Of a DNA stretch of 64,000 nt, positions 1-7,916 are shown one piece after another. Below the pieces are notes generated by a model. That model was not told the origin of the DNA. It ran no database searches and worked only from the letters and a program-made list of their open reading frames with translations. Position 1 is the first letter of the stretch, and every line of letters starts with the position of its first letter. Origin of the DNA: CALMBW01 sp963779645 (lineage in GTDB: Bacteria; Actinomycetota; CADDZG01; WHSQ01); the NCBI GenBank assembly GCA_963779645.1, contig CAVZYX010000005.1:1116001-1180000 (forward strand), read 5' to 3'. The position numbers and the translations under genes were made by a program.

Positions 1-1
1 G

Positions 2-397
2 ATCAGGAAAGGGCCGCGGCTGGGCCGCGGCCCCCAGATCCTCTTGCTCGTTCTCGTCGCCGGCCTGCTCGGGGCGATGGCTCTCGAGCCGACCAGGCAG
101 CTTCTGGAACAACGACAACGTATCGACAACATGGCCAACGAGCTCACGGCGATCCAGACCACCAACGAAAAGCTTAGGAACCAGCTCGAAAGGCTCCAGG
201 ATCCAGACCACATCGAGCAGAAGGCTCGCGAGCAGGCAGGCCTTGTGATGCCCGGGGAGACGTCTTACCGAGTGGTTCCTCCCACCGAGGCCAAGCTGGA
301 AGAGCGTCAAGAAGCGAAGGCACGCGATGCGGCTCCGCCGCCGCCCCCAGAGCCCGGCTTGATCGAGGGCTTCCTGGACTTCCTTGGTTTCATCTAA
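2..397 (+). CDS. ftsB: FtsB/DivIC-family septum formation protein, 5' end cut by the window
   Basis: Bitopic division protein that, in its family, joins FtsL and FtsQ at the septum. The frame is open from base 2, so the true start lies upstream; an internal TTG at 44 would fall inside the membrane segment and is unlikely. Visible parts, in order: a basic cytoplasmic tail (RKGPRLGRGP), one membrane segment (LLLVLVAGLLGAMAL), a coiled coil of about 40 residues (LEQRQRIDNMANEL and onward), a short extracytoplasmic part with DPDHIEQKAREQAGLVMPGE, which matches the family's end-of-coil motif, and a proline-rich tail (PPPPPEP). The next genes (S1 protein, DUF501, Ppx) reproduce the actinobacterial ftsB neighbourhood, which normally has enolase just upstream. 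Family assignment is firm; partners are inferred. Confidence 0.88.
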   Translation: MRKGPRLGRGPQILLLVLVAGLLGAMALEPTRQLLEQRQRIDNMANELTAIQTTNEKLRNQLERLQDPDHIEQKAREQAGLVMPGETSYRVVPPTEAKLEERQEAKARDAAPPPPPEPGLIEGFLDFLGFI

Positions 398-409
398 ACT
401 CTCCCCCTA

Positions 410-769
410 ATGGCAGAAGTCGGAGAGATACTCGAAGGCACCATCAGCAAGCTGATGGACTACGGCGCCATCGTGCGCCTGGATTCCGGCGAATCGGGCA
501 TGGTGCACATCTCTCAGGTTGACCGCAACTACGTGCGGGACATCCGTGACCACGTTCATGAAGAGGACCGTGTGACCGTCAAGGTCATCGCCATCAAGGA
601 CGACGGGAAGATCGATCTGTCGATCAAGCAGGCCGATCCGAACTACGAAGAGGCCCCGCCGGAACGGCGAGGGGGCCGCGATCCCGAGTTCGAAAAGAAA
701 CTCAAGAAATTCATGAGTCAGAGCAACGAGCGGTTGGTCGACCTGAAGCGACACCGCGACAAGCGCTAG
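410..769 (+). CDS. S1 RNA-binding domain protein (YabR/GSP13-like)
   Basis: Small 119-residue protein with one S1 OB-fold over about residues 1-73: the entry GEILEGTISKLMDYGAIVRL, then SGMVHISQVD and VTVKVIAIKDDGKIDLSIKQ are diagnostic. The rest is charged and basic (DPEFEKKLKKFMSQSNERL), suited to RNA or ribosome contact. Starts at ATG 12 bases after the ftsB stop, so it is probably cotranscribed. The same divIC-S1 order is known in Firmicutes, where the S1 protein is YabR. Its role is not well defined; a function in translation or RNA stability under stress is inferred from the family. Confidence 0.88.
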   Translation: MAEVGEILEGTISKLMDYGAIVRLDSGESGMVHISQVDRNYVRDIRDHVHEEDRVTVKVIAIKDDGKIDLSIKQADPNYEEAPPERRGGRDPEFEKKLKKFMSQSNERLVDLKRHRDKR

Positions 770-771
770 CT

Positions 772-1263
772 GTGCCCCTCGAGCATCGACCGGAAGACAC
801 CCAGGCCGTCGAACAACAACTCGGTAGAACCCTGCGCGGTTCGTGGGCGGTTGCACGCCGTTGTCACCTCGGGGTCCCGATGGTCATCGAGAACTCACCG
901 CGGCTCGAAGACGGATCTCCGTTCCCTACGTTGTACTGGCTGACCTGTCCGCTCTTGCTCAAACGCGTGAGCAGGCTCGAAGCCGATGGTCAGATGACGA
1001 GGTTCAACGATCGGCTTCGAACCGATGATGCTCTGCGAGCGCGGCTCGGTGACGCGATCGAGCAGCTGATAGCCAAACGCGACGAGCACGGGGTGATCGA
1101 GGATGCTGGTGCACCACCGGGAGGGGGCCCCGATCACGTCAAATGTCTCCATGCACACACAGCGCAGGAACTAGCACTCCCCCCGAACCCGATCGGCGCG
1201 TTGTCTCTGACGATGACTGGTTGGCCCGACTGCGTTGTTCCTTGCGTAGAGGTGAAGCAGTGA
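772..1263 (+). CDS. DUF501 family protein
   Basis: 163-residue protein of unknown function that is widespread in Actinobacteria. Features typical of DUF501 are present: RTLRGSWAVARRCHLGVPMV near the N-terminus, PFPTLYWLTCP around residues 51-61, a KCLHAH motif and NPIGAL near the C-terminus. The cysteines and histidines could bind a metal, but this is only a guess. The GTG start is two bases after the S1 stop, and the gene overlaps the ppx start by four bases (GTGA), indicating translational coupling. The order ftsB-DUF501-ppx is the conserved actinobacterial arrangement. Confidence 0.87.
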   Translation: MPLEHRPEDTQAVEQQLGRTLRGSWAVARRCHLGVPMVIENSPRLEDGSPFPTLYWLTCPLLLKRVSRLEADGQMTRFNDRLRTDDALRARLGDAIEQLIAKRDEHGVIEDAGAPPGGGPDHVKCLHAHTAQELALPPNPIGALSLTMTGWPDCVVPCVEVKQ

Positions 1264-2171
1264 GGGTCGCCGCGATCGATGTGGGAACGAACTCGACGCG
1301 TCTTCTCATAGCGGAGGGTGTGTCCGGTGGCTTTCGCCCGATCGAACGCCGAATGGTGATCACTCGATTGGGTGAGGGTGTCGACAAGCGCCGGGTGCTC
1401 GCACCCGAGGCCCTTCAGCGCACCCTTGCAACGATCGCCGACTACGCCGCAACCTGCGGAGAGCTCGGCGTCGAGAAGATCCGCGTGACCGGAACCTCGG
1501 CGGTCCGGGATGCGCACAACCGTCAGGAGTTCTTCGAGGGAGTGCGCCTGCTTACCGGCTCGGAGCCGGAGCTCCTATCTGGCGAGCAAGAAGCTCGAGC
1601 AACCTTCCTTGGCACACTGTCTGATCTGAATGAGACCGGCCCTGTGATGGTGATCGACATCGGCGGAGGGTCTACCGAGTTCATCGTTGGGACCGGCGTG
1701 CCCGACCGGTTGGTGTCACTCGACTTCGGTTGCGTGCGGATGTTCGAGAAGCATCTCCACTCCGACCCGCCGGCCAAGGAAGAGCTAGCTGCACTGCGTG
1801 AAGAGGTATCCGGACAGCTCGAAGACATCGCGGACGAACTGGCGATCCCACCGGGGGCTCGGGTGATCGGTGTGGCCGGAACCTTGACCCAGCTGGCAAC
1901 CCTGAAGACCGGTCTCCCCGTCTACGACCCAGACGTGACCCACCACTTCGTACTCACGCATGGCGATGTCCGTCAGCTGGCGCGCCGCCTCGAGTCGTTG
2001 ACCTACGACCAACGCAAACGCACGGCGGGGCTCGAAGCGGGCCGCGCCGATGTGATCGTTGCGGGGGCCGAGATCCTCACGGTGATCATGGAGACTTTCG
2101 ACATCGCCGAGATCCTCGTGTCCGAGAAGGACATCCTCGACGGCCTCGTCATCCAACTGCTCGATTCCTAA
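1260..2171 (+). CDS. ppx: Ppx/GppA phosphatase family protein
   Basis: Exopolyphosphatase / pppGpp phosphohydrolase family, 303 residues. It would remove terminal phosphate from polyphosphate or convert pppGpp to ppGpp in the cytoplasm. The actin-like ATPase fold signatures are visible: VAAIDVGTNSTRLLIAEG at the N-terminus (phosphate 1), GTSAVRDAHNRQEF, and VMVIDIGGGSTEFIVG (phosphate 2). The start is GTG 1260, which overlaps the DUF501 stop and begins exactly where homology begins; an in-frame ATG at 1143 would add 39 unrelated residues lying inside DUF501. It lacks the long C-terminal domain of proteobacterial Ppx, as is usual for the short actinobacterial type. Confidence 0.9.
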   Translation: MRVAAIDVGTNSTRLLIAEGVSGGFRPIERRMVITRLGEGVDKRRVLAPEALQRTLATIADYAATCGELGVEKIRVTGTSAVRDAHNRQEFFEGVRLLTGSEPELLSGEQEARATFLGTLSDLNETGPVMVIDIGGGSTEFIVGTGVPDRLVSLDFGCVRMFEKHLHSDPPAKEELAALREEVSGQLEDIADELAIPPGARVIGVAGTLTQLATLKTGLPVYDPDVTHHFVLTHGDVRQLARRLESLTYDQRKRTAGLEAGRADVIVAGAEILTVIMETFDIAEILVSEKDILDGLVIQLLDS

Positions 2172-2183
2172 TAGCCTCGTGAG

Positions 2184-4124
2184 ATGACTGACTTCTCCTG
2201 GGAACCGACTCCCGACTACATCGAGAACGCCAACGTGACGCGCTTGATGCGTAAGCACGGGATCTCGGACTACAAGGACCTCGTCACCCGTAGCCAGGAA
2301 GACATCGAGTGGTTCTGGCAGGCGGCTATCGACGATGTAGGGATCGAATTCTTCAAGCCCTTCGATCAGATGCTCGATGTGTCGGACGGCATCCAGTGGC
2401 CGAAGTGGTTCATCGGCGGCGAGATCAACCTCGTTCACAACTGCGTGGACCGGCATGCGGTCACGGCTCCCGATGCCCCGGCGATCAAGTGGGAGGGCGA
2501 AGAGGGCGCGGTGCGCACCCTTTCGTACTCCGACCTCAGTGCACTCGTTAACCGGATCGCCAACGGACTCACGGCTCTAGGCATCGGTAAGGGAGATGCC
2601 GTGGGCGTTTACATGCCGATGGTTCCCGAAGCGGTTGCCGCGATGTACGGCATCGCGAAGATCGGTGCCATCTACATGCCGATCTTCTCGGGATTCGGTG
2701 CGCCGGCGATAGCGACCCGGCTGAACGATGCCGAGGCGAAAGCGGTCATCGTCGCCGACGGGTTCTACCGCCGGGGGGGCAAGGTCGGGATGAAGGAAGT
2801 CGCCGACGAAGCGGTAAAGGAATCGCCGTCGGTAGAACACGTCATCGTGTTCGAGCGCTTCGGCGAGGGATATCCGGGTGGGCCGAAGGACGTCTCTTGG
2901 GAAGTGGCTTTCGGATCTCAGTCATCCGAGCTTGAGTGCCCCCGGTTCGATCCTGAGACGCCGTACATGATCGCCTACACATCGGGAACGACCGGTAAGC
3001 CGAAGGGCTCGGTGCACGTTCACGGCGGCTTCCTCGTGAAGATCGCCCAAGAGGTCTGCTATCAGGTCGACTGCAAGCCGGATGACCTTTTCTTCTGGGT
3101 GACGGACATGGGTTGGATCATGGGTCCTCTCGAGATGGTCGGCGGGCATGCGAACGGCGCCTGCGTGTTCATGTACGAGGGCGCACCCAACTACCCCGAG
3201 CCGGATCGCCTATGGCGCATGTGTGCCGATCACGGCGTGACGATCCTGGGTGTATCGCCGACCTTGGTCCGTGCTCTGATGCCCGCAGGTGACGAGATGG
3301 TTCGCAAACACGACCTCAGCAAGTTGCGCGTCATGGGATCGACTGGCGAGCCGTGGAACCCCGAGCCGTACAGATGGTTCTCTCAAGTCGTGGGCCAGGA
3401 CCGCCTGCCGATAATGAATCTTTCCGGTGGAACTGAGATCGGGGCTTGCTTCTTAGGAGCCACTCCCGTGATCTCCCAGAAGGTTTGTTCACTAGGTCTC
3501 CCGAGCTTGGGCATGGCGATGGCGGTGCTCGATGCGGAAGGCAAGCCGTGCGCTCCGAACAGTGTTGGCGAGCTCGTGTGCCTGAAGCCATGGCCCGCGC
3601 AAACGCGTGGATTCTGGAATGCGCCAGAGCGTTACATCGAAACGTATTGGTCACGATGGCCCGACATCTGGGTGCACGGCGATTGGGCGACCTTCGATGA
3701 GGACGGCTATTGGTTCTTGCACGGACGTAGTGACGACACCATGAACGTCGCGGGCAAGAGGATCGGCCCGGCCGAGTACGAGTCCGCAGCCGTGAATCAT
3801 CCGGCGGTCATCGAGTGCGCGACCGTAGGCGTTCCGGACGAGATCAAGGGCACGGCCGTCTGGTGCTTCTGCATCCTTCGTCCAGGGACCGAGGTCTCCG
3901 ATGCCCTCGAATCCGAAGTGACGAAGGCGATCACCGACGAGTTAGGTAAGGCCTTCAAGCCCCAGGCGATCCGGTTCGTAACCGAGTTGCCGAAGACGCG
4001 GTCTGCAAAGATCCTCCGCAGGGCGATCAAAGCGAAGATCCTTGGCGAGGACCCTGGTGACATGTCTTCGCTGGAGAACCCCTCCGCGCTCGAAGCACTC
4101 GATAAGGCGCTGTCCGAGCAGTGA
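2184..4124 (+). CDS. Acetyl-CoA synthetase-like acyl-CoA ligase
   Basis: 646-residue ANL-superfamily enzyme that would form acyl-CoA from a short carboxylic acid, ATP and CoA through an acyl-adenylate. Key motifs: the P-loop-like YTSGTTGKPKGSVHVHGG (about residues 265-282), the core NLSGGTEIGACF, the hinge region GDWATFDEDGYWFLHGRSDD, and the C-terminal lysine segment PKTRSAKILRRAIKAK, where the family usually reads RSGKI. The long N-terminal part with WFIGGEINLVHNCVDRH is the acetyl/propionyl-CoA synthetase type (Acs N-terminal domain). The exact acid cannot be read from sequence. It starts 12 bases after ppx and overlaps the next gene by four bases. Confidence 0.88.
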   Translation: MTDFSWEPTPDYIENANVTRLMRKHGISDYKDLVTRSQEDIEWFWQAAIDDVGIEFFKPFDQMLDVSDGIQWPKWFIGGEINLVHNCVDRHAVTAPDAPAIKWEGEEGAVRTLSYSDLSALVNRIANGLTALGIGKGDAVGVYMPMVPEAVAAMYGIAKIGAIYMPIFSGFGAPAIATRLNDAEAKAVIVADGFYRRGGKVGMKEVADEAVKESPSVEHVIVFERFGEGYPGGPKDVSWEVAFGSQSSELECPRFDPETPYMIAYTSGTTGKPKGSVHVHGGFLVKIAQEVCYQVDCKPDDLFFWVTDMGWIMGPLEMVGGHANGACVFMYEGAPNYPEPDRLWRMCADHGVTILGVSPTLVRALMPAGDEMVRKHDLSKLRVMGSTGEPWNPEPYRWFSQVVGQDRLPIMNLSGGTEIGACFLGATPVISQKVCSLGLPSLGMAMAVLDAEGKPCAPNSVGELVCLKPWPAQTRGFWNAPERYIETYWSRWPDIWVHGDWATFDEDGYWFLHGRSDDTMNVAGKRIGPAEYESAAVNHPAVIECATVGVPDEIKGTAVWCFCILRPGTEVSDALESEVTKAITDELGKAFKPQAIRFVTELPKTRSAKILRRAIKAKILGEDPGDMSSLENPSALEALDKALSEQ

Positions 4125-4730
4125 GCAGCACCCTCTTCTACTTCGTGAGGCATGGAACCACCGACCACACCGGACACAAGCTTTCCGGTTGGATGGATAC
4201 CCCTTTGAACGATCTGGGGCGCACGGAAGCGGAAGCCGCGGCCCGCGCCATCTCGAAGATCGGTTTTAAGTCCATCTATTCGTCGCCGGTGGCGCGTTGT
4301 TTCCAGACGGCAGAGATCGTTGCCGCCCCGCATCGCAAGGCGATCGAGACGTTCGACGACCTCGGCGAGGTGCAGTACGGGAAATGGACCGACCGCAAAC
4401 TCAAGGACCTCACGAAGTTGAAGGTCTGGAAAGACGTGCAGCATCGGCCCTCGGCATTCCGTTTCCCCGACGGCGAGACTCTCCTCGACGTGCAGAAGCG
4501 GGGGGTTGATCTTCATCGAGAGCCTCAGCGCGAAACATCGAGGGCAGCGGGTTTGTTGTGTAAGTCATGCAGATGTCATCCGGTTGGTGTTCGCCCACTA
4601 TCTAGGCGTCCATATCGATCTGTTCCAGCGGATCGCGGTTGGTCCGGGCTCGATCAGTGTTCTTGCGATCGGAGATCACGGGCCGCGCGTGCTGACACTG
4701 AACTGGGTGCCGACGAGAGACGAGGTTTGA
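4121..4730 (+). CDS. Histidine phosphatase (MSMEG_4193 type), frameshifted
   Basis: Phosphoglycerate-mutase-like phosphatase. The N-terminal RHG motif is present (FYFVRHGTTDHTG), as are SSPVARCFQTAEI and, in a second frame, CCVSHADVIRLVFAHYLG, which carries the second catalytic histidine. The two halves lie in different frames: the first fails after about base 4500, the second runs to the TGA at 4728. The switch sits on a run of six G (4500-4505); reading five G gives a continuous protein of about 202 residues (DVQKRGLIFIESL). The next two genes, DUF3090 and SCO1664-like, are its usual actinobacterial partners, so this should be a functional gene. An indel error in the consensus is the simplest explanation. 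Substrate unknown. Confidence 0.82.
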
Positions 4731-4731
4731 C

Positions 4732-5235
4732 GTGGAGTTGATCCCGGAGGTTTTCACTACCGACTACACGGGGGAGGCGGGTCGTCGAGCGTTCTTCCTG
4801 CAAGCCCGCGCCGGTGACACTTCCGAAACGGTCCTGGTAGAGAAAGCACAAGTAGCCGTTCTTGCCGAGAAGTTGAATGAGATGCTCGTCGCGATCGACA
4901 GCGAAGACACGATCGCCGGCGCGCGCCCAGCGCGCGACCCGGCCCTCGATCCAGACCCTCAGGATCCATCCTGGCGGGTTGGCTCGATGGGACTTGCGTT
5001 CGACGAGGAGAACGATCGGATCCTCATCGCACTCGAAGAAGCTCTTGAAGAGGATGCCGAGGAAGACGGCGAATCGCTGAGCCTCGCTCTCAGACGTGAT
5101 CAGGTCCGAGCCTTCGTTCTTCATGCTCTGGCAGTCGTCCAAGAGGGCCGTCCCCTTTGTCAGCTGTGTGGGCTGCCGATGGATCCCGATGGACACATCT
5201 GCCCGGCGTCCAACGGACATCACGCCAAGGTGTGA
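4732..5235 (+). CDS. DUF3090 family protein
   Basis: 167-residue protein, intact. N-terminal LIPEVFTTDYTGEAGRRAFF matches the start of DUF3090, and the C-terminus carries CQLCGLPMDPDGHICP, a CxxC plus a later Cys that resemble a small zinc site. The middle has an acidic helix (ALEEALEEDAEEDGE). It starts at GTG one base after the phosphatase stop and ends in a GTGA overlap with the next gene, so the three form one operon. In Mycobacterium the same trio occurs (Rv2133c-Rv2135c region). Function unknown; the tight linkage suggests a shared pathway. Confidence 0.88.
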   Translation: MELIPEVFTTDYTGEAGRRAFFLQARAGDTSETVLVEKAQVAVLAEKLNEMLVAIDSEDTIAGARPARDPALDPDPQDPSWRVGSMGLAFDEENDRILIALEEALEEDAEEDGESLSLALRRDQVRAFVLHALAVVQEGRPLCQLCGLPMDPDGHICPASNGHHAKV

Positions 5236-5937
5236 AGGCTCTTTCGCTCCTAGAGACAGGGACGGTGGAGATCCTCGGACTACTGCCGTTCTCTTCCAAC
5301 TACGTTTTCCTCACCGAGGTTTCATCCGGTGATCAGAAAGTGCATGCGGTCTACAAGCCCGCACGCGGTGAGAGACCTCTGTGGGATTTCCCGCACGGCT
5401 CGCTGGCTGCGAGGGAGGTGGCTGCGTTCGTGATCTCGGATGCTGCCGGGTTCGAAATCGTGCCGCCTACCGTTCTCCGCTCTGAGTCTTCCCCACGGGC
5501 CGGGTTCCTTACAGCTCTTCGTCGATCACGATCCGGAACGCCACTATTTCGTTCTGATCCACGAGAGAGAAGACGAGATGCCCGAGTTCGCGGCCCTCGA
5601 TATCGTGATCAACAATGCCGATCGCAAAGCCGGGCACGTGATCGAAGGTGCCGACGGTCGCTTATGGGGTGTCGATCACGGTCTCTCGTTCAACATCGAG
5701 CCGAAGCTGAGAACCGTCATCTGGGCCTTCGCCGGCGAGCCCCTATCCGATGAGCTCCGCTCGAAGCTCGAGAAACTGGCTGTGGGCTTCAGCGACGGAG
5801 ATATCCGAGAGCGTCTCGGATCCCTCCTCAGCCCCGACGAGGTAACCGAGACCGAGGCGAGGCTCGAACTGCTTCTGACCGAAGGCGTCTTCCCGGCCCC
5901 CCAAGGCCCTTTCCACATGCCCTGGCCCCTGGTCTAA
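5232..5937 (+). CDS. SCO1664 family protein (kinase-like fold), frameshifted
   Basis: Family named after a Streptomyces protein, distantly related to PI3/4-kinase-like folds; function unknown. The first part (GTG 5232 to about 5480: VHAVYKPARGERPLWDFPHG, then VPPTVLR) and the second part (PHGPGSLQLFVDHDPERHYF, DIVINNADRKAGHV, VDHGLSFNIEPKLRTVIW) lie in frames one base apart. Removing one base in the stretch 5479-5495 (TCTTCCCCAC) joins them into about 234 residues with the family order intact. DIVINNADRKAGH and WGVDHGLSF are the presumed catalytic and metal-binding loops. The frameshift lies only 1 kb from the one in the histidine phosphatase of the same operon, so a local consensus problem is likely. 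Confidence 0.8.
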
Positions 5938-6103
5938 CCCCCGTTTCTTCGGAAGAATGACGTTGCTATGCAACGGGAATCGCGCGGGAAGCGGCCGACC
6001 TGGCAGAAAGTGGCCCGCAGAGCAGGAATCGGTCACTTCGGGACTAATCCATCCCTGCCGGGTCGCGCTGGAGCGACCCCTCCACCCAGGGGAAATCAAC
6101 AGC

Positions 6104-7729
6104 ATGAAATCTCTTCGCCTGAAGTTCGCGGCCACGACCGCCGCTCTAGCTGTTGTCGGGGCATTGGTTCCCGGCATCTCAGTGGCTCAAGCTCCAGAGG
6201 AAACCGTTCTGTTCGAAGGCGAGGGCCGCATCAAGGGGATGAACCCTCTGAGCACAGACCTCATCGGAATCACTTACGGGGAATTCTTCTTCGCCTGCCT
6301 CGGTGAGCCTCTTAGCCAAGGGGTAGATGGCTGGGTCTTTGACCCGGGAGCAGAACTCCCTGCCGGTTCTGTCGCGTCGCTGACGGGCCAGAACCCGATC
6401 GATGACTACGACCTAGATATGTATTTCTTCGACGCTGAATGTTTCGAGATCGGGGCTGCTGCCAGCGCGTCAGTGGATGAGGTTGCGGCAGTACCGGCCG
6501 GCACGCGCTACGTCGTAGCTACGGCCTGGTTCGGCGCTCACACGCTCGCGAAACTGAAAGTGACAGCTGGAGCTCCAGCTCCCGAGCCGACACCGACCCC
6601 CTCTGCAACTGGTGAGCCAGTTCCAGATCCGGATGCCGACCTCTACCTCCGCGGCGATTACTCGCAGACCCCCAACGATCCGATGTTTGCCGAGCAGTGG
6701 AACATGGACGCGATCAACGCTTACGACGCCTGGCAGGAGGAGCAGGCAACCGGTTACAACATCAAGATCTCGGTCGTCGACTCAGGTGTCGATCATGAGC
6801 ACCCGGACTTCGCGTGCGACTACAAGATGAACGTTCTTCCAGGGTCCGACACTGGCGAGAGTGACGACGATCCGTTGGATGCTGATGGTCACGGTACGCA
6901 CGTCAACGGGATCGCCGGAGCTTGCGTAAACAACGGCACGGGAGTCGTAGGGGTCGCACCTGATTCGATCCTTCAACCGGTCAAGGTCTTCGGTTATCCG
7001 ACGGGAGTCGGTTTCGGATTCAACCCGGCCGATCTGGATGCCGCGATGGCCAAGGGGATCAGGTTCGCGACCGAGAGCGGTTCGCATGTCATCAACCTTT
7101 CGATCGGTGACATCCCGCCGTTCAGCCACCTCGGCCCGGACGGATACCCCGAGACGGAGGAAGCCTTGGCCGAGGCACGCGAGGCCGGTGTCGTTATCGC
7201 AGCGGCTGCAGGAAACTTCGACCAACCAACCTGCGAGTTCCCCTCGCTGTCCCGCAATGTGATCTGTGTTGTTGCTACCGGCCCCGATGATTCGTGGGCG
7301 ACATATAGCGACCTTGCAGTGAACGTCGACCGGAATGCCGACGAGCCGGGCCTCGAGCCGGTTGTCGCAGCACCAGGTGGTGCAGGTTACGAGTCGCTCG
7401 AGTGCAACGAGGGAATCATCTCTACCTACTGGCGTGATGGTGCCCACGGGAGCTGCTCGGAAGCCAATGGCTATGACTGGTTGAGCGGAACTTCGATGGC
7501 TTCGCCGCACGTTGCGGGACTAGCAGCGCTCCTTTACGACCGCCTCGGCGGCGAGCGCAGCAAGGCCACTGCCGATCAGATCGTGCAGATCATCATGGAC
7601 ACGGCCAACGATCTCGGAGCCCCCGGATACGACCCACAGTTCGGGTTCGGGCGGATCAACGCTCTTGAAGCGATCCTCTCGGTGGACCCGGTGCAGCACG
7701 CAATCTACCCGGCACCGGCTCCGTTCTAA
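6104..7729 (+). CDS. Secreted S8 subtilisin-like serine protease
   Basis: 541-residue exported protease. ATG 6104 is preceded by GGGGA and starts a clear signal peptide (MKSLRLKFAATTAALAVVGA, cleavage near VAQA); the in-frame ATG at 5957 would hide it behind 49 unrelated residues. After a beta-rich region of about 140 residues and a Pro/Thr linker (PEPTPTPSATGEPVP, about residues 155-170) comes the catalytic domain with the triad Asp226 (SVVDSGVDHEHPDF), His263 (DGHGTHVNGIAG) and Ser464 (SGTSMASPHVAGL); Asn in AAAAGNF is the oxyanion residue. A transcription terminator follows. It stands alone, with a probable role in extracellular protein breakdown. Confidence 0.92.
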   Translation: MKSLRLKFAATTAALAVVGALVPGISVAQAPEETVLFEGEGRIKGMNPLSTDLIGITYGEFFFACLGEPLSQGVDGWVFDPGAELPAGSVASLTGQNPIDDYDLDMYFFDAECFEIGAAASASVDEVAAVPAGTRYVVATAWFGAHTLAKLKVTAGAPAPEPTPTPSATGEPVPDPDADLYLRGDYSQTPNDPMFAEQWNMDAINAYDAWQEEQATGYNIKISVVDSGVDHEHPDFACDYKMNVLPGSDTGESDDDPLDADGHGTHVNGIAGACVNNGTGVVGVAPDSILQPVKVFGYPTGVGFGFNPADLDAAMAKGIRFATESGSHVINLSIGDIPPFSHLGPDGYPETEEALAEAREAGVVIAAAAGNFDQPTCEFPSLSRNVICVVATGPDDSWATYSDLAVNVDRNADEPGLEPVVAAPGGAGYESLECNEGIISTYWRDGAHGSCSEANGYDWLSGTSMASPHVAGLAALLYDRLGGERSKATADQIVQIIMDTANDLGAPGYDPQFGFGRINALEAILSVDPVQHAIYPAPAPF

Positions 7730-7784
7730 GGAATCTGAGTTGGTTCGGCAACACTGAGTGTCGCCTGTGTAGCTAAGAAACTCT

Positions 7785-7816
7785 AGGAAGGGCCCCTCCC
7801 GGGGGCCTTTCCTTTT
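7785..7816 (+). terminator. Intrinsic terminator after the subtilase
   Basis: A 12-pair stem (7785-7796 with 7802-7813, one G-T pair) closes a five-base loop and runs into TTTT. It lies 55 bases past the protease stop and ends 18 bases before the tRNA, so it separates the two transcripts. Confidence 0.8.
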
Positions 7817-7833
7817 AGTAGAGAATGGCCCCG

Positions 7834-7913
7834 GCCCGGGTGGAGGAATGCAGACTCGGGGGCCTTAAAAGCCTCTGCCGAAAGGCGTGTGGGTTCGAAT
7901 CCCACCCCGGGCA
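7834..7913 (+). tRNA. tRNA-Leu (anticodon UAA)
   Basis: The acceptor arms GCCCGGG (7834-7840) and CCCGGGC (7906-7912) pair fully, with discriminator A at 7913; CCA is not encoded. The anticodon stem GGGGC/GCCTC surrounds the loop CTTAAAA, giving UAA and hence UUA codons. A class II variable arm (TGCC-GAAA-GGCG) and a TTCGAAT T-loop on a GTGGG/CCCAC stem follow. The D region reads GGAATGCAGAC where actinobacterial tRNA-Leu usually has GGAATGGCAGAC, so one of the conserved pair of G is missing; total length 80 is short for a class II tRNA. Confidence 0.9.
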
Positions 7914-7916
7914 CGT

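Noticed and set aside
4500..4506. Programmed frameshift at the G-run in the histidine phosphatase
   Set aside because: No stop follows the slip site closely and no stimulator is visible; other genes nearby also carry surplus bases, so error is simpler.
5957..6103. Longer N-terminus for the subtilase from ATG 5957
   Set aside because: It would place 49 unrelated residues before a clear signal peptide; ATG 6104 has its own ribosome site.
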